From: CAZGNZ01 sp964527215
GTDB lineage: Bacteria; Fidelibacterota; Marinisomatia; SCGC-AAA003-L08; JACNLC01
Direction of reading: 5' to 3'
Length of the DNA: 64,000 nt
Assembly: GCA_964527215.1 (NCBI GenBank)
Contig: CAZGNZ010000020.1
Span: 6,236 to 70,235 of the forward strand
The notes beneath the pieces were generated by a model, which searched no databases, was not told the DNA's origin, and saw only the letters and a list, made by a program, of their open reading frames with translations. The translations under genes and the position numbers were made by a program. Below, piece after piece: positions 1-9,799 of the stretch (positions within the stretch are counted from its first letter, which is position 1; every line of letters starts with the position of its first letter).

Positions 1-201
1 CTGCCAGTCTCCTGCGGATTATCATATAATTTATACCGCTGTATTGATATTTTTTTATGACACCAATCTGTGTGAATTCGCATTCTGTTTCTGACGCGAT
101 TTTCCACAACAATCTGGTGTGCTATTCCGGCTGTACATTAATTTTCAGTATTAGACCGAGCTACGATTCATCTCTGTTAACCACTTATTCAAGGTTCAAA
201 T

Positions 202-2655
202 ATGACATCCAGAATGATCAGTACTTTCCTGTTGTCAGGTTTGCTGGCTGCAGTTTGTTCGCTCCAGGCAGCGACTGTTTCCGGAATTGTTACAGATGAG
301 GATCAGAATCCGCTTGCGGATGCAAATGTTGTCAATCTGTTAAATTCTGAAGGACTTACCACCTGTCCGAACGGATTGTTTGCCCTCGTCATTCCAGACC
401 ATTCCGCACTGGCGCTTGAAATCAGCTATTACGGATTCGAAAATGCATCTGTCAGAATATCCAGCGTTGAATCGGATTTGACATTGTCCGTTACGCTTCG
501 GCAGAAGATTCAGGAAATCGGCAGTATTTCCGTTCATGCCCGAAAACGGCTTGAGCGGTGGCTGGATGTACCAGGCGCAGTCCAGTCCGTTGGTGAATCA
601 CAGACGGACATATTCATCACTGAAAGCATCGGCGAATTGACAGCGCTTGCACCCAATGTGTTTGCAGATGAAAATCAGCTCTGGGCTCCCGACTTCACAA
701 TCCGCGGTGTTCCCGGGGGCAATACAGGACGTGCCGGTGGAGGCTCGCCCGATGGTTTGTATGTGGACGGAATCTATGCCGGGCGACGAATGTACAGCAA
801 TCCGGATTTCATTGACTTCCAGCGCATCGAATTTCTGAAAGGTCCTCAGGGCACACTCTTCGGCAAGAATTCGCTCTCCGGAGCTGTTAACATCATCATG
901 CGGAAACCAACTGCCCGTCCATCGTTCAGCATTGATCTGCTGTCAGGGGAGAGAGAACACCAGCGGCTGTCCATTTCCGGCAATATGGTGTATTCCCAAC
1001 GTCTGTTTCATCGTGTCTCCTTTAGGGCATTTCGGAAAGAGGATTATCTGAAAAATCTGTATCATGATGAGTATCCGGAGTTTTCAGGACAGTCACTGAG
1101 GAATGATTTTCGGATTCTTCACAAAAACGGAGGATTGACCGATGTCAGTCTGGATGTTTTCCGGCGTACACTGGAAACCGGCCGCGGCGGGAATGTGACG
1201 GACTGGACAGGGCTGGATACTCTGTTTCAGACAATGGGTCGAGATATCACCGATGACGGACCGCATTCCTATCAGAGCAATCTGCAGGGCGAGGATGAAA
1301 CGGATGGGTTGACAGCAGCGGTTACTTATCAGAATTCGCTGAAATCCGGTTTTCGCACTGTATCACAGACGGCATTGCGAATGGTCAAAAACAATGTGAC
1401 GGCAGACTCTGATCAGACTGCACTGGATTTTCTGCATGATATACAGGAGCGTGAGTATCAGCTGATCACGCAGGAACTCAGAATACACTCCAGGGAAAAT
1501 GGGCGGCTGACCTGGCTGGCAGGTCTGCATTTGCTGTATCAGGACGAAACCACAGACCTGGCAGTATATCCGGGATCGGATTTCGAACTACGGTATGGAA
1601 TGCCGTCCGGAACATTTACCGGGTCTGATGTGAATGTTGCACCTCATACCAATATTACAGACTTTTCAGCCGGGATTTTCGGCTCTGCGGATTACCAGGT
1701 AAGTTCCAGATGGACGCTCTCCGGCGGAATTCGGTTCAGCCGGGAAAAAAAGGAAATGGATTTTTTCCAGAATGGGATTCCCTTGATTGGATATCCGTTT
1801 ATTCCCATCGATTCGAACAATGACGGGGAAGCAGACGGATCCCTGAAGGAAGATTATGAAGGATTCGCGGTATCACCCCTGTTGAGTGTGCGCTGTTCCC
1901 TGATTCCGGGTGCAAACGGGTATGCAGTCATCAGCCGGGGATTTAAAAGCGGTGGATTTAATACTGATTTCGTGGCTACGGAAGAGGCGGCAGCCCATCC
2001 CTTTGATCCTGAATTTGTAACCAATTATGAATCCGGATTCAAATTCAGTCATCCCGATCTCCCGCTGACCGCCGGTCTGACTTTGTATTATATGGATATT
2101 GAGGATATGCAGGTATCGGTGTACCGGGAAAACGAGGGATTTCGAATCATGAATGCTGCAGCTGCCTGGTCCCGGGGATTGGAAGCCAATTTGTTCTGGA
2201 AACCTGTCACCGATTTGGCTCTGACCGCTGCAATTGGGTGGACGGCGGCGGAATTTGAAAGATATGCCTATACCGACTTAAATGGCCTGTCCATAGACCA
2301 TTCCGGTGAAAGTATCGGCAGTCATCCGGAATGGACGGGCAGTCTGGGTGTTGACTTTAATCGTCCGCTTCATGCATCTCTTGAACTGAATGCCGGTTGT
2401 GGGTATATGTATCAGACTGAATATAAAAATCTTATCACTGAGACCGATGTTTTTTTCGAAAACAAGGCGAGGGGACTGCTGAATGGCTACGCCGGCATTC
2501 GGCTGAACGGCATTTCATTCCGTCTGTGGGCGAAGAACATCCTGAATGAAGAATACACAACCATGAAAACACGGGATCTGATGCTGGGATTAAAAAGGGA
2601 ATACTGGGGTGCACCCCGATCCGCAGGACTCGAAATTTCATATTCTGTAAACTGA
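202..2655 (+). CDS. TonB-dependent outer-membrane receptor with N-terminal regulatory-like domain
   Basis: An 817-residue outer-membrane receptor expected to import a siderophore, cobalamin or glycan using TonB energy. Residues 1-23 form a signal peptide. Residues 24-95 look like the carboxypeptidase-regulatory beta-sandwich (VSGIVTDEDQNPLADANV) common at the front of FCB receptors. Residues about 97-235 are the plug, with the typical DGLYVDGIYAGRR and FLKGPQGTLFGKNSLSGAVN motifs. The rest is a 22-strand-type barrel ending in SAGLEISYSVN, so the usual terminal aromatic residue is absent. The plug opening (RKRLERWLDVPGAVQSV) resembles the FyuA/Fiu-like subgroup. The ATG is chosen because it opens directly into the signal peptide; its ribosome site is weak. 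Substrate cannot be told: no SusD partner or transport gene is adjacent. Confidence 0.93.
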   Translation: MTSRMISTFLLSGLLAAVCSLQAATVSGIVTDEDQNPLADANVVNLLNSEGLTTCPNGLFALVIPDHSALALEISYYGFENASVRISSVESDLTLSVTLRQKIQEIGSISVHARKRLERWLDVPGAVQSVGESQTDIFITESIGELTALAPNVFADENQLWAPDFTIRGVPGGNTGRAGGGSPDGLYVDGIYAGRRMYSNPDFIDFQRIEFLKGPQGTLFGKNSLSGAVNIIMRKPTARPSFSIDLLSGEREHQRLSISGNMVYSQRLFHRVSFRAFRKEDYLKNLYHDEYPEFSGQSLRNDFRILHKNGGLTDVSLDVFRRTLETGRGGNVTDWTGLDTLFQTMGRDITDDGPHSYQSNLQGEDETDGLTAAVTYQNSLKSGFRTVSQTALRMVKNNVTADSDQTALDFLHDIQEREYQLITQELRIHSRENGRLTWLAGLHLLYQDETTDLAVYPGSDFELRYGMPSGTFTGSDVNVAPHTNITDFSAGIFGSADYQVSSRWTLSGGIRFSREKKEMDFFQNGIPLIGYPFIPIDSNNDGEADGSLKEDYEGFAVSPLLSVRCSLIPGANGYAVISRGFKSGGFNTDFVATEEAAAHPFDPEFVTNYESGFKFSHPDLPLTAGLTLYYMDIEDMQVSVYRENEGFRIMNAAAAWSRGLEANLFWKPVTDLALTAAIGWTAAEFERYAYTDLNGLSIDHSGESIGSHPEWTGSLGVDFNRPLHASLELNAGCGYMYQTEYKNLITETDVFFENKARGLLNGYAGIRLNGISFRLWAKNILNEEYTTMKTRDLMLGLKREYWGAPRSAGLEISYSVN

Positions 2656-2794
2656 CTGCCGCACTGATGTCGTCACCAAACGGCCGGAACCCCATACAGG
2701 CTTCGAACCCGGGATTCCATAACGAGCCAAATGTTTGTCTGTCCGGCAGCGGACGGATTCGATATCACACAAAAAACATTGCCGACCGCCCGGC

Positions 2795-3721
2795 TCAGCG
2801 GGGATATCCGCTTTCATGAAGAATTTTCAGCGGATCCAAGTCAATCATTTCAAATTGAGTGATTTCAGGGTGATTTTCCCGGTATGCTTCAACAATATGA
2901 TAACCAATGGTGTACCCGCTGGCATGGGGGATTTCGTCAGTTCCGTTCATCACAAGGTCATTCCATTCGGATCCGGGTTCGTGCAGATGCGGCTTGATAA
3001 TATTCCATACCCTGCGCTCCTGGGCAGTGGAAAGTCTGTCTGTCCAGGGAGATGACACATTCGGCCAGACATATTTGGCAAAGGAATCAGCCCGGCCTTC
3101 AAACACCAGGTATTCCAGCGGGGTGAAATCCACTGTGGTGAAATTACGTGCGGTCCAGACACTGTGATGGTATTCATGCGCCAGAACCGCCTGCAGCTGC
3201 TGTTCCCAGCCATTGAACACGGGATCAATTGAAATGATAATTTTTCCCGAACCAACGGTGATGGCGGTGACACCAATATTCAGCTTGCGAAGCAGAGGGC
3301 GATGTACCGGATTGGCCGGAATAAACAGGATGCTCGTTGCAGGACCCGGCAATTCCGGAACAATTCTGGAAAAGGCTGCCCTGGCAATGCCTGACAAATC
3401 TGCATCAGCAAGAAGGTCGATCTCCTCCCGAAGGGCACTGCTTTTCGGGATCTCGGATTCGATTGAGCGAAAGATAAAATCATATTCCGCATTTTCAGAA
3501 AATTCAGTTTTAATTCTTTGGAAAATCTGTGACTTATAAGATGCCAGCCCGTTCGCATATGCCTGAAACAGCTGTGTGGCAGTCAGGATTTCAAAAGATT
3601 GACCGTGAACTGTGAAAACGGAACGTTCAAAGGGAATATCGTTATCTCCCGAACAGGATGCAGTGAATGTCAACAGAAGTATGAGCGGGAGCCGTATAAT
3701 TGAAGCATGGTAACCAGACAT
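2795..3721 (-). CDS. DUF2268-type zinc protease lipoprotein
   Basis: A 308-residue predicted lipoprotein: hydrophobic leader with lipobox TASC (lipidated Cys about residue 23). The motif AHEYHHSVW (His182-Glu183-x-x-His186) is an HExxH zinc-protease signature, followed about 25 residues later by EYLVFEGRADSFAKYVW, the second conserved block of the DUF2268 (YjaZ-like) predicted Zn-dependent proteases. Family membership is my reading from these two motifs; peptidase activity is inferred and the substrate is unknown. The gene is convergent with the TonB receptor (139 bp between stops) and divergent from the kinase-like gene at 3871. Confidence 0.8.
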   Translation of the reverse strand: MSGYHASIIRLPLILLLTFTASCSGDNDIPFERSVFTVHGQSFEILTATQLFQAYANGLASYKSQIFQRIKTEFSENAEYDFIFRSIESEIPKSSALREEIDLLADADLSGIARAAFSRIVPELPGPATSILFIPANPVHRPLLRKLNIGVTAITVGSGKIIISIDPVFNGWEQQLQAVLAHEYHHSVWTARNFTTVDFTPLEYLVFEGRADSFAKYVWPNVSSPWTDRLSTAQERRVWNIIKPHLHEPGSEWNDLVMNGTDEIPHASGYTIGYHIVEAYRENHPEITQFEMIDLDPLKILHESGYPR

Positions 3722-3870
3722 GAGGTAGCTTTCAGTAAATCAAGTGTATATAATGGAAAACTGTTGTGGAAAAATTATCACCTTCTTTGTGAATTCAATT
3801 GAATAAAAAGGGGGTGTACGCCAATTACTTATGATTGATTTTTCCTGTTAATCGAAGATTTCAAGATACA

Positions 3871-5067
3871 ATGCAAAATTCATCCACACCCATTGCCATG
3901 TCGCTGCGGCCCGACTCCCCTGACTTCCTTGATCTTCCATGGGACCTGCCGGTGGAGCGATGGGTAGAATCATGCACCCGTCTGGAGGAGCTGCCCAGAG
4001 GGCTTTCCCGACACCCGGTGGTGTTTGTGAGTTACGGCGGCATTGCGTATGCCATCAAGGAAATGCCCGAGTCCGGTGCAGAACGGGAGTACAGTCACCT
4101 CCTGCGGCTGGAAGATCTGAATTTGCCGGTGGTTCGGCCGGTGGGTTTTGCCCGCACCCGTGTTCAATCCGAGAACCGCAGCATCCTGATTACGCGCTAC
4201 CTGGAAAACGCCCTGCCCTACAGCGCGCTGTTCCGAGCACATAATCTGCTGCGCTACCGGGAATATCTGCTGGATGCTCTGGCCGGTCTGCTGGTGCAGC
4301 TGCACATGAACGGCATATTCTGGGGCGACTGTTCGTTGTACAATACCCTCTTTCGCAGAGATGCAGGTCGTCTTCAGGCCTATCTGGTGGATGCGGAAAC
4401 CGCGGAAATTCATTCCTCCATCTCCGAATCCCTTCGGCAGCATGACTTGGATATTATGCGCGAAAATGTGGTGGGCGGTCTGATGGATTTGCGGGCAGCA
4501 GGAGTGCTGATTGAAGACTATCCGGTGATCGAAACAGGGGAATCGATTCAGGAAAGATACCGGCAGCTCTGGAATGAAATCACCCGTGATCTTATTATCA
4601 GTCCGAACGAGAAATACCGCATTCAGGAACGGATTTCAGCGCTGAACACTTTGGGATTCAGTGTCTCGGAGGTTGAACTGCAGTCAACAGACGATGGTGA
4701 TCAGCTGCGTCTGTCAGTAGTGGTGGCGGACCGGAATTTCCACCGGCATCAGCTTCATTCACTGTGCGGGATCCATGCCGAAGAAACCCAGGCCCTGCAG
4801 CTGATGAACGAGATCAAGGAAGTGAAAGCCACCCTGACGGCAGAAAGAAAGCGCAGTGTTCCCCTCAGCGTTGCAGCCTTTTTCTGGCAGAATCAGTACT
4901 ACTCACCAGCGGTCGAACGATTAGCGGCGGTTATGGGATTTGATGTCTCTGAACCGGAAATGTACTGCCAGTTTCTGGAGCATAAATGGTTTCTATCGGA
5001 ACGGGCTGCGCAGGATGTGGGCCGGGAAAACGCCTTGACAGATCTGCTGGAAAATCCGCCCCGGTAA
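3871..5067 (+). CDS. DUF4032 / LPS-kinase-like protein
   Basis: A protein of about 398 residues. The N-terminal half has a protein-kinase-like fold of the Kdo/WaaP type: YAIKEMPESGAEREYSHL holds the ATP-binding lysine, GIFWGDCSLYNTLF is the catalytic loop (HGD replaced by WGD), and AYLVDAETAEI supplies the DFG-like aspartate. The C-terminal part (from about LRQHDLDIMRENVVGGLMDL) matches my memory of the DUF4032 domain usually fused to it. Function unknown; phosphorylation of a sugar or small molecule is possible. Start: a TTG at 3835 and ATGs at 3871 and 3898 are in frame; I prefer 3871 as the first ATG. It appears monocistronic. Confidence 0.82.
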   Translation: MQNSSTPIAMSLRPDSPDFLDLPWDLPVERWVESCTRLEELPRGLSRHPVVFVSYGGIAYAIKEMPESGAEREYSHLLRLEDLNLPVVRPVGFARTRVQSENRSILITRYLENALPYSALFRAHNLLRYREYLLDALAGLLVQLHMNGIFWGDCSLYNTLFRRDAGRLQAYLVDAETAEIHSSISESLRQHDLDIMRENVVGGLMDLRAAGVLIEDYPVIETGESIQERYRQLWNEITRDLIISPNEKYRIQERISALNTLGFSVSEVELQSTDDGDQLRLSVVVADRNFHRHQLHSLCGIHAEETQALQLMNEIKEVKATLTAERKRSVPLSVAAFFWQNQYYSPAVERLAAVMGFDVSEPEMYCQFLEHKWFLSERAAQDVGRENALTDLLENPPR

Positions 5068-5168
5068 TCAGCCATTTTTATTATAGGAGAGAAATAATTA
5101 TACAATATCAATTAGCAAATAGTACTTATATTCAATCCTGCAAATCCTGAACCAAGGAAGGATTAATA

Positions 5169-8100
5169 ATGAAGATTATCATTTTTTTTCTGGCAGCCGC
5201 ATCGTACCTGTCTGCAGAACTCATTTCTATCCCTCATGAGTACAGAACCATCCAGGCGGGAATTGATCACTCAGCCGATGGTGATACGGTTCTGGTATAC
5301 CCAGGCATTTATTATGAAAATCTGAATTTTAGCGGCCGACATATTGTTCTGGCGTCAAGGTATCTGATTTATGAAGCTCCGGAGATGATTGACTCCACTA
5401 TTATTGACGGCGGTATGACGGATCGGGTGATCAGGATTCAGAGTGGAGAGTCCGAAAACACGATGGTGTCCGGTTTCACCCTTCAGAATGGATCCGGCGG
5501 GATCAAGGTCAGCGGTGATGTTTCGGTTCAGCTTAGGAACCTGATTATCCGGAGCAACGAACGGGAGGGATACGGGGCGGGAATCCATATCAGTGACAAC
5601 TCTGTTTGCATCATCCAAAACACAGCAGTATTTGATAACCGGACCACCGGTTCGTATTCCGGAACGGGAATTTACGTTAATGATTCAGATGTAACGATGG
5701 AGGAGGTTCTGGTTTTTAATAACCTGAACGAGGAAGGTGACGGCGGTGGGATGGCTGTATTCAATTCTTCAGTCACAATGGAGCGCTGCCGAATCTTCAG
5801 GAATCAGGCTTTTGGCAACGGCGGAGGTCTGTATTGCTCGGAAAGCTCGATCTATTTATCCAGAGGCGGTATCCACCAGAACACAGGCAGCCGGGGCGGC
5901 GGAATCTATCTGATCGACGGCAGCACATTGAGTACCGATGCGGTTTTTTCGCCCAGCGTTTATGACAACCATGCGCATCATGGTCGGGATTTGTACTCAG
6001 ACAGTTATCAGAGCTGTGCTCTGGATACGGCCACTGTTTACCATCTCACGGGATACCATATTCTTCCTGAAGAGAATTTTGATTTGGAGGTAAATGCCAT
6101 TTACTATGAGCAGTACATGTCTGATCGCTATGTCGCTTCGGATGGTGATGATTCCAATGACGGGAGATCCTGGGAGACACCTCTGAAAACCATTGATCAT
6201 GCCCTGCGAACCCTGCTCCCTTCCGGTGCTTCAGTACTGACGATCCGCCTGGCCGACGGAGTGTACGGGCCGTCCGGTAATGGAGAATCTTTTCCGCTGG
6301 GCTGGATATCCCATGTCGCTCTGGCAGGCAGTACAACAACGGGTACGGTTCTGGACGCCGAGAACACCCACCGGATCCTGGAAATGTATGATGTCCAACA
6401 GGCGGAAGTATCCAGTCTGACTCTGACCAATGCCGAGTATCTTTCAGGCGGCGGGATGGATGCAGACAATTCAACGGTCATAGGAAATGATCTGCTGATA
6501 ACGGGCAATACCGTTGTTAACAATGGTGCCGGTATCCGTCTTACCGGCAGTTCCGTTACATTGAACAACTGTGTCGTGACCAATAACACCGGAGGGGATG
6601 TCTGCGGCGGTATCTTCAATCATTCCTACTCCAGTCTGAATCTAAACGGCTGTATCATGTACAACAACAGCGGTTATCACATTTACACCGACAATCACAA
6701 TACATCAGTACTGATCGAGTACAGCGATATCTTTGGTGGACCTTATCAAATTGCCGGATCGGAATATCATGTTGTCTGGGAAGATGGCAATATCAATGCT
6801 GATCCCTTTTTCTGCGACGGCACGGGAGGCAGTCTGGGGGTTGCTGAAAATTCACCTTGTCTGGGTGCGGGTTTTCAGGGAGCAGATATGGGCGGTGTGT
6901 CTGCCGAATGTGACTCAATGCCCACTTTCAATGGTCCGGTTTGGTATGTGGATGATGACAATGCCCCCTATCCCGGTGACGGCCAGACAGAATCTCCCCT
7001 GGCGTCAATTGCGGATGCGCTGAGTGCTGCCGGAGACGGTGATACCATCATTGTGGCTCCCGGCAGATATAATCAGGCACTTGATTTAACCGGCAAATCT
7101 GTTTTCCTGACTTCGAATATTTATTCCGAATTCTCCGAAGAAACAATTTTTCAGACCGTGCTGGATGGGTTCGAAATGGAACAGTCCAGTCTGATCACTA
7201 TGGACAGTGAACAGGAACTGTCAAGCACAATTCAGGGATTCCTCATCGAAAACTGTATCAGTTTGCCGGGTGGTCCCGGCTGTCTGCCGGCATTGATGAG
7301 AATAAGCGGAAATGTTTCCCCGTTGTTGAAGCATCTGGTGATCCGAAACAACCACTGCGCCTGTCCCGATGATGGGAGCTTGATTCGCGTTTCAGGGAAT
7401 GCCAGGCCGGTTTTTGAGCGGGTGCTGATTCATGACAATGAAAGCCTGATCGGCAGCCCGGTGTTTGCTTTCAACGATCTTGCTGATGTGCAGATGATTA
7501 ATATAACAATGGCTCAGAACTATTGTCAGAATTTGGAAATACTCGTTGCCGACCAAAGCAGGTTGACCGTTCTGAACGCCATTATTCGGAATGAAATGCT
7601 GATGTCGAATAACAGTGATATATCTGCAACCTACAGCAATTTTCTGGATTACATGCCGGGTGAAGGCAATATCTCGCTGGATCCCATGTTCAGCAATCCG
7701 GAGGAATTTGATTTCACATTGGCTGAAAACAGTCCCTGCATTGATACAGGTGATCCTGAATCACCGCCGGACCACGATGGTTCGTCGGCCGATATGGGGT
7801 TTTTCAATGGCGTTTACAACCGCGAGGTGTATCTGTATTTCGGTGAACTGGATGAGGAAAACATGATCCTGCCCATCATGATGGAAAACAGCGTGGATGT
7901 GTCCGGATTCCAGATTCATTTCAGCGGTGTTGAAATCATTTCAGCTTATGGCGGAAGTGCAGAGATTGCAGGATTTATGGTTTCTTGCAGTTCCCAAATG
8001 CTTCTGGGTTTTGCATTGTGGATAATACCGCCGGGGACAGGTGTACTTACAAATCTTTTACTAGAGGACCTCACCGGAGAGCCTATCTGTTTTACGGAAA

Positions 8101-8342
8101 CTCTGATTTCGGGCGGGCTTGGATCCCTGACGGCTTCTGATACCGGTCCCTGCATCGGCATACCGGACAATATCAGTTACGGAGACCTTAACGACGATGG
8201 CTCGGTGGATATTCTGGATTTGGTCATTCAGACGAACTGCATACTGATGGGTGAATTCTGTCCTGAAGGTGATATGAATGGTGATTGGGGTGTGAATATC
8301 CAGGACACGATTCTGCTGATAAACTGCATCCTTTTCGGATAG
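5169..8342 (+). CDS. Secreted right-handed beta-helix protein with cohesin-like and dockerin modules
   Basis: A 1057-residue exported protein. Residues 1-17 are a signal peptide. Three pectate-lyase-like beta-helix blocks follow, each opening with a 'DGDTVLVYPGIYYENL'-like turn: about residues 18-290, 318-590 (YVASDGDDSNDGRSWETPLKTI, DUF1565-like) and 597-900. Residues about 905-1000 resemble a cohesin-type beta-sandwich. Residues 1003-1057 are a dockerin-like doublet of calcium loops (YGDLNDDGSVDILDL and EGDMNGDWGVNIQDT). No catalytic polysaccharide-lyase residues are recognisable, so it may be a binding or structural protein rather than an enzyme. The start has a good ribosome site (AAGGAAGG, 7 nt before the ATG). 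Confidence 0.9.
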   Translation: MKIIIFFLAAASYLSAELISIPHEYRTIQAGIDHSADGDTVLVYPGIYYENLNFSGRHIVLASRYLIYEAPEMIDSTIIDGGMTDRVIRIQSGESENTMVSGFTLQNGSGGIKVSGDVSVQLRNLIIRSNEREGYGAGIHISDNSVCIIQNTAVFDNRTTGSYSGTGIYVNDSDVTMEEVLVFNNLNEEGDGGGMAVFNSSVTMERCRIFRNQAFGNGGGLYCSESSIYLSRGGIHQNTGSRGGGIYLIDGSTLSTDAVFSPSVYDNHAHHGRDLYSDSYQSCALDTATVYHLTGYHILPEENFDLEVNAIYYEQYMSDRYVASDGDDSNDGRSWETPLKTIDHALRTLLPSGASVLTIRLADGVYGPSGNGESFPLGWISHVALAGSTTTGTVLDAENTHRILEMYDVQQAEVSSLTLTNAEYLSGGGMDADNSTVIGNDLLITGNTVVNNGAGIRLTGSSVTLNNCVVTNNTGGDVCGGIFNHSYSSLNLNGCIMYNNSGYHIYTDNHNTSVLIEYSDIFGGPYQIAGSEYHVVWEDGNINADPFFCDGTGGSLGVAENSPCLGAGFQGADMGGVSAECDSMPTFNGPVWYVDDDNAPYPGDGQTESPLASIADALSAAGDGDTIIVAPGRYNQALDLTGKSVFLTSNIYSEFSEETIFQTVLDGFEMEQSSLITMDSEQELSSTIQGFLIENCISLPGGPGCLPALMRISGNVSPLLKHLVIRNNHCACPDDGSLIRVSGNARPVFERVLIHDNESLIGSPVFAFNDLADVQMINITMAQNYCQNLEILVADQSRLTVLNAIIRNEMLMSNNSDISATYSNFLDYMPGEGNISLDPMFSNPEEFDFTLAENSPCIDTGDPESPPDHDGSSADMGFFNGVYNREVYLYFGELDEENMILPIMMENSVDVSGFQIHFSGVEIISAYGGSAEIAGFMVSCSSQMLLGFALWIIPPGTGVLTNLLLEDLTGEPICFTETLISGGLGSLTASDTGPCIGIPDNISYGDLNDDGSVDILDLVIQTNCILMGEFCPEGDMNGDWGVNIQDTILLINCILFG

Positions 8343-8442
8343 CCTGCCTGGTAACCACCGGTTTTCCGTACAATTCAATGGTGGGCTGACAGATACGCAA
8401 CGGATGCAGTTCGGGTTCTGCCGGATCAACATGGAATGAGAA

Positions 8443-9179
8443 TCAGTTTGGCAGCAATCGTATCAGGTCAGCTCCGTCTTCGTGATACGGAGTCTCAACA
8501 GGTGAGTTAGTCTTTCGGCTGATCTGGTCAATTTTCAGAAAGCAGGTATCACCGGGTTTGGACCAAATTCGAGGAGTAATCTGCCGACGGCAAAAACTGA
8601 AGGTGGGCTGATGAACACCGGTTATGACATTTTGCAGTACTCCTTTTCGCGGAAGAAATATGCAGTATCTTGAACAGGCTGCGTCTGTACTCCCGCTGCC
8701 AGCGGAATGATGATGAATCCGGTAAGAAACATATGCAGTAGAATAAGAGAAACCGTTCGGTTCACCGTTTTCTTCAACCCCAATATTCCATAAAAATACC
8801 ATCCCCAGGCAATGGCAGTCAGTACAAAATACTGCCAGGTAAAAATTGTTCTGAATAAGCCAACAGCTCACGGATCAGAACATTCTGCGGTTCAGGCACA
8901 GGTAAACCGGAGATGAAGGGCAATACCGTACTCAGCAGCATCAGACTGAACGGGCAGGAAATCCTGACTTCTTCCGGCATCATCATCAATTAAACAGGCA
9001 AATAGAATGAATACCGGTGTCAAACCGGTCATGGGATCATGAGGGAATTTGGTGCCTGAAAAGGAAAACAGCATGAATATCAATGAAATCCAGATGATAA
9101 GGTATCGGTGCAGATCTGAGTTCCAGAGTGACCGCAGCTCCCGGTAATGATCAAACAAGGTGAGAATGTAATCAATCAT
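8443..9179 (-). pseudogene. Decayed ArnT/GT39-type membrane glycosyltransferase (C-terminal remnant)
   Basis: Read on the minus strand, pieces of one glycosyltransferase appear in succession in different frames. First comes YLIIWISLIFMLFSFSGTKF followed by PMTGLTPVFILFA, the FSFSGTKLPHY-type segment of ArnT/PMT-family lipid-linked sugar transferases. A frame change near 8985 leads into LMLLSTVLPFISGLPVPEP; another near 8850 leads into WQYFVLTAIAWGWYFYG, then SLILLHMFLTGFIIIPLAAG and PVQDTAYFFREKEYCKM; a third near 8655 leads into QPTFSFCRRQITPRIWSKPG to the stop. At least three frameshifts are needed, and the N-terminal two thirds with the catalytic Asp residues are absent, so it cannot work. 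No matching sequence is seen up to the MITE at 9551. Confidence 0.75.
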
Positions 9180-9546
9180 GATCAGCGGTTTGACCGGGTA
9201 GGTGTTTCATCGGAATCAAAAAACCAATCCGGCACTGACTCCGCCTTCACAGGTGCGACGATAAACAGATATTAAAGGATGCAATTTAAAATAATAGGGC
9301 TTTCCGGAACTTGGGTTTGAATTTGAATTGATGTATAAATGAAGTGTCTCGTCAGACCTATGGAAAACCCTGCCGCTGAATTGAAGTATCTGTGCATTCT
9401 GGTTTTTCATTTGTTCGACTGAGTTCCATTCCGGCGTATATTTCGCCGCAATTATGGCAGAATATGATATTGAATATGAAAAATATACTGAGTTTCAAAC
9501 TGAAACTGCTGCAGTCGCCGGATTATGTTTCCTTCAATCAGTATCT
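9180..9546. other. Intergenic stretch, nothing recognised
   Basis: About 370 bp between the glycosyltransferase remnant and the first MITE copy. I see no convincing reading frame, RNA gene or terminator. It may be unrecognisable debris of the N-terminal part of the decayed gene. Confidence 0.5.
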
Positions 9547-9730
9547 TTAGCCCGGATATTTAATGAGACTTCGCAATGAGATGATGAAAATGATTGATTC
9601 TACAAGGCATATGAAGAAAAATGAGTGAAATCGTACTGGACAGTACGTTGAGAACATTTTTCGAGTATAACGCTGTAGAATTGAGCAGATCCATCATCGG
9701 AATAGATTTCTCATGAAATATTCGGGTCAG
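9547..9730. mobile_element. MITE copy 1 (176 bp) with 4-bp flanking duplication
   Basis: The element core runs 9551-9726. It begins CCCGGATATTTAATGAGA and ends TCTCATGAAATATTCGGG, imperfect 18-bp inverted ends. It is flanked by TTAG (9547-9550) and TCAG (9727-9730), a target duplication with one mismatch. It has no coding capacity. It carries an internal perfect hairpin (CGTACTG-GA-CAGTACG at 9632-9647) conserved in copies 2 and 3. It sits 70 bp upstream of the serine dehydratase start. Confidence 0.85.
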
Positions 9731-9799
9731 GATGAAAAATTCCGGCAGCAAAGCGTATAGCAGCACTCGGTCCAGCAGGTCATTTGACGGGAAATCCTG

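Noticed and set aside
57..299. 80-codon ORF at the start of the window
   Set aside because: It overlaps the TonB-receptor start in another frame, has no ribosome site and no protein-like composition.
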